The translations under genes and the position numbers were made by a program. Positions 42,327 through 50,598 of a DNA stretch of 64,000 nucleotides are shown here, piece by piece (the first letter of the stretch is position 1; each line of letters starts with the position of its first letter). The notes beneath the pieces are model-generated. The model made no database searches. It was not told the origin of the DNA and saw only the letters and a program-made list of their open reading frames with translations. The DNA is from Comamonas thiooxydans (GTDB lineage Bacteria; Pseudomonadota; Gammaproteobacteria; Burkholderiales; Burkholderiaceae_C): contig NZ_BBVD01000003.1 in the NCBI RefSeq assembly GCF_000964545.1, forward strand, positions 248,001-312,000, written 5' to 3'.

Positions 42327-43583
42327 GTGACCATACAAACCACAGGCGCCGTGGCAGGCACAGCCGCGCCCGCTGCTCCAACAGAAGTCAACGGATACAG
42401 CTGGAAAGCACTCATGGGCTCGGCCGTCGGCTACGCCATGGACGGCTTTGACCTGCTGATTCTGGGCTTCATGCTCTCGGCCATCTCCAAGGACCTGAAC
42501 CTCACGCCCGGCCAGGCCGGCTCTCTCGTGACCTGGACCTTGATCGGCGCCGTCTTCGGGGGCATCGTCTTCGGCATGCTCAGCGACAAATACGGCCGCA
42601 TCCGCGTGCTGACCTGGACGATCGTGCTGTTTGCCGTCTTTACCGGCCTGTGCGCATTTGCACAAGGCTACTGGGACTTGCTGATCTACCGCACCATCGC
42701 CGGTATCGGCCTGGGCGGCGAGTTCGGCATCGGCATGGCCCTGGCCGCCGAGGCCTGGCCCGCCCGCCATCGCGCACGCGTCTCGTCCTATGTGGCTCTG
42801 GGTTGGCAACTCGGCGTGCTGGGCGCAGCCATGCTGACCCCGCTGCTGCTGCCCTCCATCGGCTGGCGCGGCATGTTTCTGGTCGGCGTGATTCCCGCTG
42901 TCGTGGCCTGGGTCATCCGCAACAAGCTGCATGAGCCCGAAGTGTTCGTGGCGCGCAGCAAGAAAGAGCAGCCCTCGGCCATGCAATGCCTGAAGCTGCT
43001 GATGAAGGACAAGGCCACGCGCAAGATCAGCCTGGGCGTGATCGTGCTGACCTCGGTGCAGAACTTCGGCTACTACGGCATCATGATCTGGATGCCCAGC
43101 TTTCTGTCCAAGCAGATGGGCTTCAGCCTGACCAAGTCGTCCATGTGGACGGCCGTCACCATCGTCGGCATGTCGCTGGGTATCTGGGTCTTCGGCCAGC
43201 TGGCCGACCGCATCGGCCGCAAGCCCACTTTCCTGATCTTCCAGGTCGGCTCCGTGATCTCGGTGCTGGCCTATTCCCAGCTCACCGATGCCACGGCCAT
43301 GCTGTGGGTGGGAGCCATCATGGGCCTGTGCGTCAACGGCATGATGGGCGGCTATGGCGCCGTCATCAGCGAAGCCTACCCTACCGAGGCCCGCGCCACA
43401 GCTCAAAACGTGCTGTTCAACATCGGCCGCGCCGTCGGCGGCCTGGGCCCGGTCGTCATCGGTGCGCTGGCCATGGCCTACTCTTTCCAGGTGGCCATTG
43501 CGCTGCTGGCTGCCATCTATGTGCTGGACATGCTGGCCACGGTCTTTCTGATTCCCGAGCTCAAGGGCAAGGAGCTTCATTAA
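42327..43583 (+). CDS. MFS transporter, aromatic-acid/sialic-acid-type symporter family
   Basis: About 418 residues, 12 predicted transmembrane helices. The MFS loop 2-3 motif is GMLSDKYGRIRVL and a matching one in the second half is GQLADRIGRKPTF. AMDGFDLLILGFMLSAIS early in the chain is the DxxD-type signature of the aromatic acid:H+ symporters. The start is GTG with AAGGA seven bases upstream; the upstream ATGs in frame extend into the tRNA terminator and are unlikely. Substrate cannot be fixed. It may take up aromatic acids for the mandelate-type genes that follow on the other side of the LysR gene. Confidence 0.9.
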   Translation: MTIQTTGAVAGTAAPAAPTEVNGYSWKALMGSAVGYAMDGFDLLILGFMLSAISKDLNLTPGQAGSLVTWTLIGAVFGGIVFGMLSDKYGRIRVLTWTIVLFAVFTGLCAFAQGYWDLLIYRTIAGIGLGGEFGIGMALAAEAWPARHRARVSSYVALGWQLGVLGAAMLTPLLLPSIGWRGMFLVGVIPAVVAWVIRNKLHEPEVFVARSKKEQPSAMQCLKLLMKDKATRKISLGVIVLTSVQNFGYYGIMIWMPSFLSKQMGFSLTKSSMWTAVTIVGMSLGIWVFGQLADRIGRKPTFLIFQVGSVISVLAYSQLTDATAMLWVGAIMGLCVNGMMGGYGAVISEAYPTEARATAQNVLFNIGRAVGGLGPVVIGALAMAYSFQVAIALLAAIYVLDMLATVFLIPELKGKELH

Positions 43584-43608
43584 AGATAGCTGCCATCGCA
43601 GACCCATC

Positions 43609-43641
43609 AAGCGCCAGAGCCTTAAAGCCTGGCGCTTTTTC
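43609..43641 (+). terminator. Terminator after the MFS gene
   Basis: AAGCGCCAG and CTGGCGCTT stem followed by TTT, between the convergent MFS and LysR genes; can act on both strands. Confidence 0.75.
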
Positions 43642-43739
43642 ATTGCCGCCGGGCTGTCCCAAGACAACAAGCCCCCACGTGGGCGCCCGGCGCAGAGGCA
43701 GCGGCCGCACGAAGCGGGCATGTGCGGGGGCCGAGCACC

Positions 43740-44645
43740 TTATCTGCGCTGCCCGAACACTTCGCTGACCAGGTCCCGCAGCCACTGGTTCGCGGGCTCC
43801 TGCGCAAAGCGCCAGCTCCAGTGCAAAGAGACATCGAAAGCACTCTCTGGCAGATCGGCCTGCAGCACCACATATCCGCCCTGTGCTTCAAAGGTCTCGG
43901 CAATCTCGGCGGGCATGATGACGGCCAGATCCGTCTGATGCACGATGGAAGGCACGGCCATGAAGTGGGCCGCCGACAGCCTCACCTGATCCTGCAACTC
44001 AAGCTTGCGCAGAATGCGCAGCGTCTCGGAATGCGAGCGCACGGCCACATAGTCGAGCCCGCGCAAATGTTCAGCGCTCAGCCTCTCGGCCTTCAAATCC
44101 TTGAGCACCGGATGCCCCTGACGCAGCAACAGGGCGTAGTGATCGGACAGCAGCACCTTCTGCTGGGTGCCCGTCACACCAGGCAGAAAGCCGATGGCGA
44201 TATCCAGCGAGCCGCGATCCAGGGCATCGGCAATCTCGCCCATGGGCATGGGCAGGGTTTCGAGCTGCACATTCGGGGCCTTCTCACGCAAGGCCTGCAT
44301 CAGCGGTGGCAGGAAGCGCGCCTCGCCGATGTCGCTGAGGTGAATGCGAAAGCACTGATTCGCCTGCAAGGGATCAAAACTGTGTGCCTCTGCCAAGGCC
44401 ACCTCCAGCGTTGCCAGCGCAGTTCTTACCGCCTGAGCCAGTCGCTCGGCACGCGGCGTGGGGCGTACGCCCCCATGCATGCGTTCGAACAGCGGATCGC
44501 CCAGCAAATGGCGCAGCCGCGTCACCGCCTGACTGGCTGCGGGCTGGGAAAGACCCAGCTCCTGCGAAGCGCGGCTGACGCTGCCGTGGCGGAACACCGC
44601 ATCGAAAACACGCAAGAGATTGAGATCCAGACCTGATATATCCAT
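43740..44645 (-). CDS. LysR-family regulator (NahR/aromatic-acid type)
   Basis: About 301 residues. DLNLLRVFDAVFRHGSVSRA SQELGLSQPAASQAVTRLR is the helix-turn-helix; RPTPRAERL and the LQANQCFRIHLSDIGEARFL domain follow, a pattern of the NahR/NodD/PcaR-like subgroup that responds to aromatic acids. It reads away from the benzoylformate decarboxylase operon, so it probably activates it in the presence of its substrate. A short palindrome ATCT-CTT-AGAT sits between the two start codons. Confidence 0.9.
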   Translation of the reverse strand: MDISGLDLNLLRVFDAVFRHGSVSRASQELGLSQPAASQAVTRLRHLLGDPLFERMHGGVRPTPRAERLAQAVRTALATLEVALAEAHSFDPLQANQCFRIHLSDIGEARFLPPLMQALREKAPNVQLETLPMPMGEIADALDRGSLDIAIGFLPGVTGTQQKVLLSDHYALLLRQGHPVLKDLKAERLSAEHLRGLDYVAVRSHSETLRILRKLELQDQVRLSAAHFMAVPSIVHQTDLAVIMPAEIAETFEAQGGYVVLQADLPESAFDVSLHWSWRFAQEPANQWLRDLVSEVFGQRR

Positions 44646-44654
44646 TAAACGAAT

Positions 44655-44665
44655 ATCTCTTAGAT
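44655..44665. promoter_or_regulatory. Candidate LysR box between the divergent genes
   Basis: ATCTCTTAGAT, a perfect 4-3-4 palindrome inside TATCTCTTAGATGAT, near the LysR start and upstream of the decarboxylase. The TN11A pattern is only roughly met. Confidence 0.4.
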
Positions 44666-44756
44666 GATTTATTCAATTGCTGGAAATTATCTCCAAAGGC
44701 AGGATTGATGCCAACAGTGCCAAGGCCCAGTGCCTGCCCGATCCAAGGAGAATTTT

Positions 44757-46373
44757 TTGCCCGCCAACACCGCCCCCAATGCCCAGGCCGCCGAGGTCTT
44801 CACCGTACGCCACGCCGTCATCAACATGCTGCGCGAGCTGGGCATGACGCGCATCTTCGGCAACCCGGGCTCTACCGAACTGCCCTTGTTTCGCGACTAT
44901 CCCGAAGACTTCTCATACATCCTCGGCCTGCAGGAAACCGTGGTCGTGGGCATGGCAGACGGCTATGCCCAGGCCACGCGCAATGCCAGCTTCGTGAACC
45001 TGCATTCGGCCGCCGGCGTGGGCCACGCCATGGCCAATATCTTCACGGCCTTCAAGAACCGCACGCCCATGGTCATCACGGCCGGCCAGCAGACGCGCTC
45101 GCTGCTGCAGTTCGACCCCTTCCTGCATTCCAACCAGGCCGCCGAGCTGCCCAAGCCCTATGTGAAGTGGAGCTGCGAGCCCGCGCGCGCCGAGGACGTG
45201 CCCCAGGCCCTGGCGCGCGCCTACTACATCGCCATGCAGGAGCCGCGAGGCCCGGTCTTCGTCTCCATTCCCGCCGATGACTGGGATGTGCCCTGCGAAC
45301 CCATCACGCTGCGCAAAGTCGGCTTCGAGACCCGGCCCGACCCACGTCTGCTGGACAGCATAGGCCAGGCGCTGGAGGATGCGCGCGCACCGGCCTTCGT
45401 GGTCGGAGCGGCCGTGGACCGCAGCCAGGCCTTCGAGGCCGTCCAGGCCCTGGCCGAGCGCCACCAGGCGCGCGTCTATGTGGCGCCCATGAGCGGGCGC
45501 TGCAGCTTCCCCGAGGACCATGCGCTGTTCGGCGGTTTCCTGCCCGCCATGCGCGAGCGCATCGTGGACAGGCTTTCGGGCCATGACGTGGTCTTCGTCA
45601 TCGGCGCACCTGCCTTCACCTACCACGTCGAAGGCCACGGCCCCTTCATCGCCGAAGGCACGCAGCTGTTCCAGCTCATCGAGGACCCCGCCATCGCCGC
45701 CTGGGCACCCGTTGGCGACGCGGCCGTGGGCAATATCCGCATGGGCGTGCAGGAGCTGCTGGCCCGCCCCCTGACGCACCCGCGCCCCGCGCTCCAGCCC
45801 CGGCCCGCCATACCGGCGCCGGCGGCACCCGAGCCAGGCGAGCTGATGAGCGATGCCTTCCTCATGCACACACTGGCCCAGGTGCGATCGCGCGACAGCA
45901 TCATCGTCGAGGAGGCGCCTGGCTCGCGCTCCATCATCCAGGCCCACCTGCCCATCTACGCTGCCGAGACCTTCTTCACCATGTGCAGCGGCGGGCTGGG
46001 CCACAGCCTGCCTGCTTCCGTAGGCATCGCGCTGGCCAAGCCCGACAAGAAGGTCATAGGCGTCATCGGCGACGGCTCGGCCATGTACGCCATCCAGGCA
46101 CTGTGGAGCGCAGCCCATCTGAAGCTGCCTCTCACCTACATCATTGTCAAGAACCGCCGCTACGCTGCCCTGCAGGATTTCTCCAGGGTGTTCGGCTACC
46201 GCGAGGGCGAGAAGGTCGAGGGAACGGACCTGCCCGACATCGACTTCGTGGCCCTGGCCAAGGGCCAGGGCTGCGACGGCGTGCGCGTCACCGAAGCCGC
46301 CCAGCTGCCCCAGGTTCTGCGGGACGCCCTGCGCAGCCCGCGTGCCACTCTGGTCGAGGTCGAGGTCGCCTGA
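44757..46373 (+). CDS. mdlC: Benzoylformate decarboxylase
   Basis: Thiamine-diphosphate enzyme that converts benzoylformate to benzaldehyde and CO2 in mandelate breakdown. About 538 residues. The catalytic residues known from the Pseudomonas enzyme are all visible: IFGNPGSTELPLF with the Ser, FVNLHSAAGVGHAM with the first His, and PAFTYHVEG with the second His. LGLQETVVVGMADGYA carries the ThDP-activating Glu and VIGVIGDGSAMYAIQALWSA the GDG...N cofactor motif. The start is a TTG with AAGGAG six bases before it; the family has no earlier conserved residues, so the upstream GTG is rejected. First gene of a four-gene plus-strand cluster. Confidence 0.93.
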   Translation: MPANTAPNAQAAEVFTVRHAVINMLRELGMTRIFGNPGSTELPLFRDYPEDFSYILGLQETVVVGMADGYAQATRNASFVNLHSAAGVGHAMANIFTAFKNRTPMVITAGQQTRSLLQFDPFLHSNQAAELPKPYVKWSCEPARAEDVPQALARAYYIAMQEPRGPVFVSIPADDWDVPCEPITLRKVGFETRPDPRLLDSIGQALEDARAPAFVVGAAVDRSQAFEAVQALAERHQARVYVAPMSGRCSFPEDHALFGGFLPAMRERIVDRLSGHDVVFVIGAPAFTYHVEGHGPFIAEGTQLFQLIEDPAIAAWAPVGDAAVGNIRMGVQELLARPLTHPRPALQPRPAIPAPAAPEPGELMSDAFLMHTLAQVRSRDSIIVEEAPGSRSIIQAHLPIYAAETFFTMCSGGLGHSLPASVGIALAKPDKKVIGVIGDGSAMYAIQALWSAAHLKLPLTYIIVKNRRYAALQDFSRVFGYREGEKVEGTDLPDIDFVALAKGQGCDGVRVTEAAQLPQVLRDALRSPRATLVEVEVA

Positions 46374-46401
46374 CCCGGCCCCGAGCCCTCGGAGACAAAA
46401 C

Positions 46402-47343
46402 ATGCACAACACACAAGAGTCGCAAGCGGCCACCGTCGGCATCCTGGGAGCGGGGGCCATGGGCACCCTGTTCGGCACCCGGCTGGCCCGGGCCGGCATC
46501 CCCGTCACGCTGGTGGATGTCAACGCGCAGCTGCTCCAGGCCATACGCGAGCACGGCGTGCACTGCGAGACCGACCAGGGTCCGCTGCACGCCGGCGTTC
46601 AGGCCCTGCAGGCCCATGAGCTGACGCAACCGCCCGCGCGCTGGCTGATCTTCACCAAGGCCGCCCATACCCAGGCCGCGCTGCAAAGCATTGCCCACCT
46701 GATAGGGCCCGGGACCCTGCTGCTCAGCCTGCAAAACGGCATAGGACATATCGAGACCCTGCACGGATTTGCCGATTCCCAGCAGATCGCCGTGGGTGTG
46801 ACGACATGGCCGGCCCGGTTGCTGGCTCCCGGAAAAGTGAGTTCGCTGGGCAGCGGTAAGATCCGCTTCATGCCGCGCACCGGGCAGGTGGACGCCAGGT
46901 TCCAGGACTTCTGCGACGACCTCAACCGCGCCGGACTGCATTGCGAGATCGATCCCGAGGTCGAGACCGCCATCTGGGAGAAGCTGGCCTTCAATGCAGC
47001 CTTCAACGGCCTGTGCGGCATCACTCGCCAGACCGTTGACGGACTGGCCAGCCCTCTGGGCCGCAGCCTGATCCGCGAAGTCCTGGACGAGGTCGTTGCC
47101 GTAGCTGCGGCCAATGGCATCGCCGTGGACGCTCTGCGCATCCGGGCCACGGTGGAGGACGCCCTGAACCATCATGTGGGACACCAGCCATCGCTGCTAC
47201 AGGACCTGCTGGCGGGGCGCCCCACCGAGACCGACTCCATCCACGGCGCGGTGGTGCGCGCGGGCGAGCGGCATGGCATTGCCACGCCCATGACACGCAC
47301 CCTGCACCAGCTCATCAGCATGACACAGCAGCGCACGCCATAG
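46402..47343 (+). CDS. Ketopantoate reductase-family dehydrogenase (possible D-mandelate dehydrogenase)
   Basis: About 313 residues of the PanE/ApbA family. NAD(P) motif VGILGAGAMGTLFGTRLA; SLQNGIGHIETL for substrate; IWEKLAFNAAFNGLCGITR carrying the catalytic Lys; TETDSIHGAVVRAGERHGIA with the family Glu. GGAGACAAAAC precedes the ATG and the gap from mdlC is under 30 bases. Ketopantoate reduction for pantothenate is one possibility. However D-mandelate dehydrogenases of Enterococcus and Lactobacillus belong to this family, and its position between benzoylformate decarboxylase and two uptake proteins fits D-mandelate oxidation to benzoylformate. Confidence 0.87.
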   Translation: MHNTQESQAATVGILGAGAMGTLFGTRLARAGIPVTLVDVNAQLLQAIREHGVHCETDQGPLHAGVQALQAHELTQPPARWLIFTKAAHTQAALQSIAHLIGPGTLLLSLQNGIGHIETLHGFADSQQIAVGVTTWPARLLAPGKVSSLGSGKIRFMPRTGQVDARFQDFCDDLNRAGLHCEIDPEVETAIWEKLAFNAAFNGLCGITRQTVDGLASPLGRSLIREVLDEVVAVAAANGIAVDALRIRATVEDALNHHVGHQPSLLQDLLAGRPTETDSIHGAVVRAGERHGIATPMTRTLHQLISMTQQRTP

Positions 47344-47445
47344 ACCCCGGACTCGGCGAAGACGCATCGAAGGCTCGGAAAAGACAGCCAACAAAGAGAA
47401 AGACAGCAGGGACCGAGCCCACAGATTCAATAACAAGGAGACAAC

Positions 47446-48417
47446 ATGCGCAGAACCTTTCTCAAAGCCGGCGCTGCTTGCGGTGTGCAGCTCGTGCTGG
47501 GTGCGGCCCACGCCCAGCAGGCGTCCGCCAGGCCCGTGGAATGGGTGGTCGGCTTTGCCGCAGGCGGCGGCTCGGATGCCGTGGCTCGCGGCGTAGCCGA
47601 GGCCTGGGCCAAGCCCATCCATCGCAACATCGTGGTGATCAACAAGCCGGGCGCCGGCACCAACATCGCCGCAGAATATGCGGCGCGCTCGCGCGACTAT
47701 GGCAACCTGGTCTTCACCGCCGACTTCGCCACCCTGGCCGCCAACCCGCATCTGTTCCCCAAGCTGGCCTACAACGCCGAACAGGACTTCGTCCCCATCA
47801 GCCTGCTGGCGCGCTTTCCGCTGCTGCTGGTCGTCAACAACGAATTGCCGGTGCGCAGCTTCCAGGAGTTCTCGGCCTGGGCCAAGGCCAACCCCGACAA
47901 GCTCAGCTATGGATCTCCCGGGCTGGGCACCCCGCATCACCTGGCCACCGAACTGCTGGCCCAGAAGATGGGCGTGAAGATGACCCACGCGCCCTATCGC
48001 GGCGCCGGCCCGGCCATGCTGGATGTGATCGGAGGCCAGATTCCCTTCATGCTGGTGGACAGCGCCGCAGGCCTGCCCCACATCAACACGGGCAAGGTCC
48101 GCGCCATCGGCGTGGCCAGCGCGCAGCGGCTCAAGAGCCTGCCCCGCACGCCCACGCTCATCGAGCAGGGCGTGGCCGGCTTCGAGGCCTTCGCCTGGCA
48201 GGGCCTGGTCGCCCCCAGGGGTACGGATGACGCCACCATCCAGATGTGGTCCAGGACGCTGCAGGAGACCCTGAAGACGCCGGCCGTGCAGGCCCGCTTC
48301 GAAGCTCTGGCCCTGGAGCCCCTGCCCAGCACTCCCGAGCAGATGCGCGAGTTCTGGCTCTCCGAGAAGAAGCGCTGGGGAGAGGTCATCAAGACCGCAG
48401 GCATCAAGCTGGACTAA
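47446..48417 (+). CDS. Bug-family (TctC-like) periplasmic binding protein
   Basis: About 323 residues. Signal sequence FLKAGAACGVQLVLGAAHA. Ligand-site motifs ARPVEWVVGFAAGGGSDAVA, NIVVINKPGAGTNIAAEYA, KLSYGSPGLGTPHHLATELL and APYRGAGPAMLDVIGGQ. AAGGAGACAAC precedes the ATG. It follows the ketopantoate-reductase-like gene by about 100 bases and precedes a second Bug gene, so it probably brings in the cluster's substrate. No tctAB partners here. Confidence 0.92.
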   Translation: MRRTFLKAGAACGVQLVLGAAHAQQASARPVEWVVGFAAGGGSDAVARGVAEAWAKPIHRNIVVINKPGAGTNIAAEYAARSRDYGNLVFTADFATLAANPHLFPKLAYNAEQDFVPISLLARFPLLLVVNNELPVRSFQEFSAWAKANPDKLSYGSPGLGTPHHLATELLAQKMGVKMTHAPYRGAGPAMLDVIGGQIPFMLVDSAAGLPHINTGKVRAIGVASAQRLKSLPRTPTLIEQGVAGFEAFAWQGLVAPRGTDDATIQMWSRTLQETLKTPAVQARFEALALEPLPSTPEQMREFWLSEKKRWGEVIKTAGIKLD

Positions 48418-48447
48418 TCGATATCAATGACAAGCAGGAAAACGCAT

Positions 48448-49464
48448 ATGGAGACTCCCATCACTCAACGCCCCTTTGCGCACAGGAAGCTGCGCGCCCT
48501 GATCACCAAGGGCTGGGCCAGCCTGGGCATGGCGCTTTGTCTGGCACCGGCCGCCCAGGCGCAGACATGGCCGGATCGCCCCATCCGCCTGATCGTGAAC
48601 TTCGCCCCTGGCGGCGCCGCCGATGTGATGGGACGCGCGATCTCGCCCACCATGAGCCAGGCGCTGGGCCAGTCCGTGGTGGTGGACAACAAGCCCGGAG
48701 CCAACGGCAATATCGGTATCAGCGAAACCGTGCGCTCTGCCAAGGACGGCTATACGCTGCTGCTGAGCAGCGGCGGCGGCATCAGCATCAATCCGCTGAT
48801 CTACAGCAAGCTGCCGTTCAACCCTGAAAAGGACCTGGTCCCCGTGGCGGCCGTGGCACGCGTGCATGTGTTTCTGGAAACCAACCCCAGCCTTCCTGTG
48901 AGCAATGTGCAGGACTTCATCAAGCACCTGCAGGCCAATCCGGGCAAGCTGTCCTACGGCTCGCCAGGCCCGGGCAGCTCGCCTCATCTGGCCGGTGAAA
49001 TGTTCAAACGCGCGGCCAAGGTCGATGCCAGCCATATTCCCTACAAGGGTGCCGGCCCTGCCTTGACCGATGTGCTCAGCGGTCAGCTGCAATACTGGTT
49101 CGATCCGGGCCCGGGACTCAAGCAGGTCGAGGCCGGCAAGCTCAAGCTGCTGGCCATAGGCAGCCCGCACCGCTCGCCTCTGTACCCCAAGGTACCCACG
49201 CTGGCCGAAAGCGGCCTGCCGGGCTTCGACGCCGACACACTGTTCGGCATCTACGCGCCGGCCGGCACGCCCGCACCCGTGGTGGATGCCGTGCGCGCCA
49301 GCGTGATCAAGGCACTGGAGCAAAAGAGCGTGGTCGATGTGATCCAGGGTCTGGGCGCCACGCCCGAGCCGCGCATGAGCCGCCAGGACTTCGTGGACCA
49401 CCATGCCAAGGAGCGCGCCCGCTTTGCACCGCTGATCAAGGAAATCGGCTTGAAAGTGGACTAA
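48448..49464 (+). CDS. Second Bug-family (TctC-like) periplasmic binding protein
   Basis: About 338 residues. An N-terminal signal (SLGMALCLAPAAQAQTWPDR) leads to RPIRLIVNFAPGGAADVMGR, SVVVDNKPGANGNIGISETV, KLSYGSPGPGSSPHLAGEMF and IPYKGAGPALTDVLSGQLQY. It is clearly related to but not a recent duplicate of the preceding gene. An ATG seven codons upstream has a weaker context. A strong terminator follows, closing the mandelate-type cluster. Confidence 0.92.
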   Translation: METPITQRPFAHRKLRALITKGWASLGMALCLAPAAQAQTWPDRPIRLIVNFAPGGAADVMGRAISPTMSQALGQSVVVDNKPGANGNIGISETVRSAKDGYTLLLSSGGGISINPLIYSKLPFNPEKDLVPVAAVARVHVFLETNPSLPVSNVQDFIKHLQANPGKLSYGSPGPGSSPHLAGEMFKRAAKVDASHIPYKGAGPALTDVLSGQLQYWFDPGPGLKQVEAGKLKLLAIGSPHRSPLYPKVPTLAESGLPGFDADTLFGIYAPAGTPAPVVDAVRASVIKALEQKSVVDVIQGLGATPEPRMSRQDFVDHHAKERARFAPLIKEIGLKVD

Positions 49465-49512
49465 GAAATTTCAGTTCAACGTGGGAGTCCGGTTACCCGA
49501 AAACTCCCTTTT

Positions 49513-49547
49513 GACCGCCCGTCTGAAAGGACCGGCGGTCTTTTTTT
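49513..49547 (+). terminator. Terminator closing the mdlC-type cluster
   Basis: GACCGCC and GGCGGTC stem followed by seven T's. Confidence 0.88.
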
Positions 49548-49549
49548 GG

Positions 49550-49623
49550 TTTGCGCACACAAGAATGCTCAACAGGCATGCCTGCCGACAAAGCACCGAG
49601 TCAGATCCGAATTTGCGCAAGTC
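49550..49623 (+). repeat. 74-bp dispersed repeat, copy A (inverted partner near 51.5 kb)
   Basis: Begins TTTGCGCACACAAGAATG and ends GATCCGAATTTGCGCAAGTC. On the opposite strand at 51484-51557 the same sequence recurs with 60 of 74 positions identical by eye. It lies between the terminator and the modE stop, and its open frame encodes a short MRTQECSTG...IRICASR peptide that the partner also shows. Confidence 0.8.
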
Positions 49624-49628
49624 GTGCT

Positions 49629-50501
49629 TCAGTGGGAGGCCACCGCCACTACTACCGCAGACTCGGCCACCTCCAGCCAGACATTGTCATTGGCCACCAG
49701 CCCGCTCATGGCCGGCGCAAAGCCCACGATCTGAGCACCCCAGCTCAAACGACAGATGGCTTCGTCGGAAGCCAGGCTCTCTTCCGTCACCGTGGCCGCT
49801 CCATAGGTCGCGCGCTGCACCACGGCAGGCCAGATATTGATGGGCTGCGTGGACCCAGCAGGCCGCTCCTGCCCCAGCCAGACCTTGACGGCCGTGGCCT
49901 TGCACAATGCCAGCACCTGCACGCCGGGTGCCAGACCCAGCAGCTCATAGCTTTCGGGCGTGATACGCGCGGCAATCGTCCAGTCCGAGCCTGCATCGCT
50001 TGCGGCACGCAGCCAGACACGGATCTGCCCTCCTATGGACTCGACCTTGAGCACGCTGCAAGGCCACTGATTGCGCATGCTGGTCATCAGGCCCAGATTG
50101 GGTTGCCCGCCACCGGGCGTGCCGGCCTGCATGCGCTGCAGCAACTCGCTGCGCAAGCGCATCATGGCCTCGGCCGCATGCAGCAATTCCTCGCCCGCCG
50201 GCGTGATCTGTGCACCGCCGCCCCCGGCGCCGCCCACGCTGCGCTCGACCAGCGGCACGCCGGCCAGATTGGTCAGGGTATCGATGGCCTGCCAGGCAGC
50301 CTTGTAGCTCACGCCCACATCGCGCGCGGCTTGGGAGATGGAGCCGCTTTGCGCAATCCCGCGCAGGATGGCAATGCGACGGTCGGCCATGTCATAGCCC
50401 AGCGCCTGGGAAACCGAGTCGGACGACAGTGCGCCACCCGGCACTACCTCGTCGCCGGCCATATCCAATTGTTCTTGTTCGAAATTTTCTGTGTCTGACA
50501 T
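49629..50501 (-). CDS. modE: Full-length ModE molybdate-responsive regulator
   Basis: About 290 residues. The N-terminal winged helix (residues about 35-125) has DRRIAILRGIAQSGSISQAA RDVGVSYKAAWQAIDTLTNL and GGAGGGGAQITPAGEELLHA. Two TOBE/MOP molybdate-binding repeats fill the C-terminal half (NQWPCSVLKVESIGGQIRVW; INIWPAVVQRATYGAATVTE). With molybdate bound it represses the mod transport genes. It is divergent from modA, and a perfect palindrome sits between the two start codons. An acidic ~30-residue N-terminal extension precedes the HTH. Confidence 0.93.
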   Translation of the reverse strand: MSDTENFEQEQLDMAGDEVVPGGALSSDSVSQALGYDMADRRIAILRGIAQSGSISQAARDVGVSYKAAWQAIDTLTNLAGVPLVERSVGGAGGGGAQITPAGEELLHAAEAMMRLRSELLQRMQAGTPGGGQPNLGLMTSMRNQWPCSVLKVESIGGQIRVWLRAASDAGSDWTIAARITPESYELLGLAPGVQVLALCKATAVKVWLGQERPAGSTQPINIWPAVVQRATYGAATVTEESLASDEAICRLSWGAQIVGFAPAMSGLVANDNVWLEVAESAVVVAVASH

Positions 50502-50566
50502 AGACCGCCATCATGCCCTGACAGCCAATTTCCCCGCTCGACCTCAGTTGTTCATTCACGCTACAC

Positions 50567-50591
50567 TCGCTATTCCATTAATGAATAGCGA
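50567..50591. promoter_or_regulatory. ModE-type operator upstream of modA
   Basis: A perfect inverted repeat TCGCTATTC and GAATAGCGA separated by CATTAAT, ending eight bases before the modA ATG. The arms differ from the canonical TATATA halves but keep the TCGNTAT edges. Also lies within 100 bases of the modE start, so it can control both genes. Confidence 0.6.
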
Positions 50592-50598
50592 AATTTCA

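Noticed and set aside
43642..43739. GC-rich palindromic stretch between the MFS and LysR genes as a further copy of the dispersed repeat
   Set aside because: It shares only GGCGCC-type GC-rich words and lacks the GACGACA-CCTCG core.
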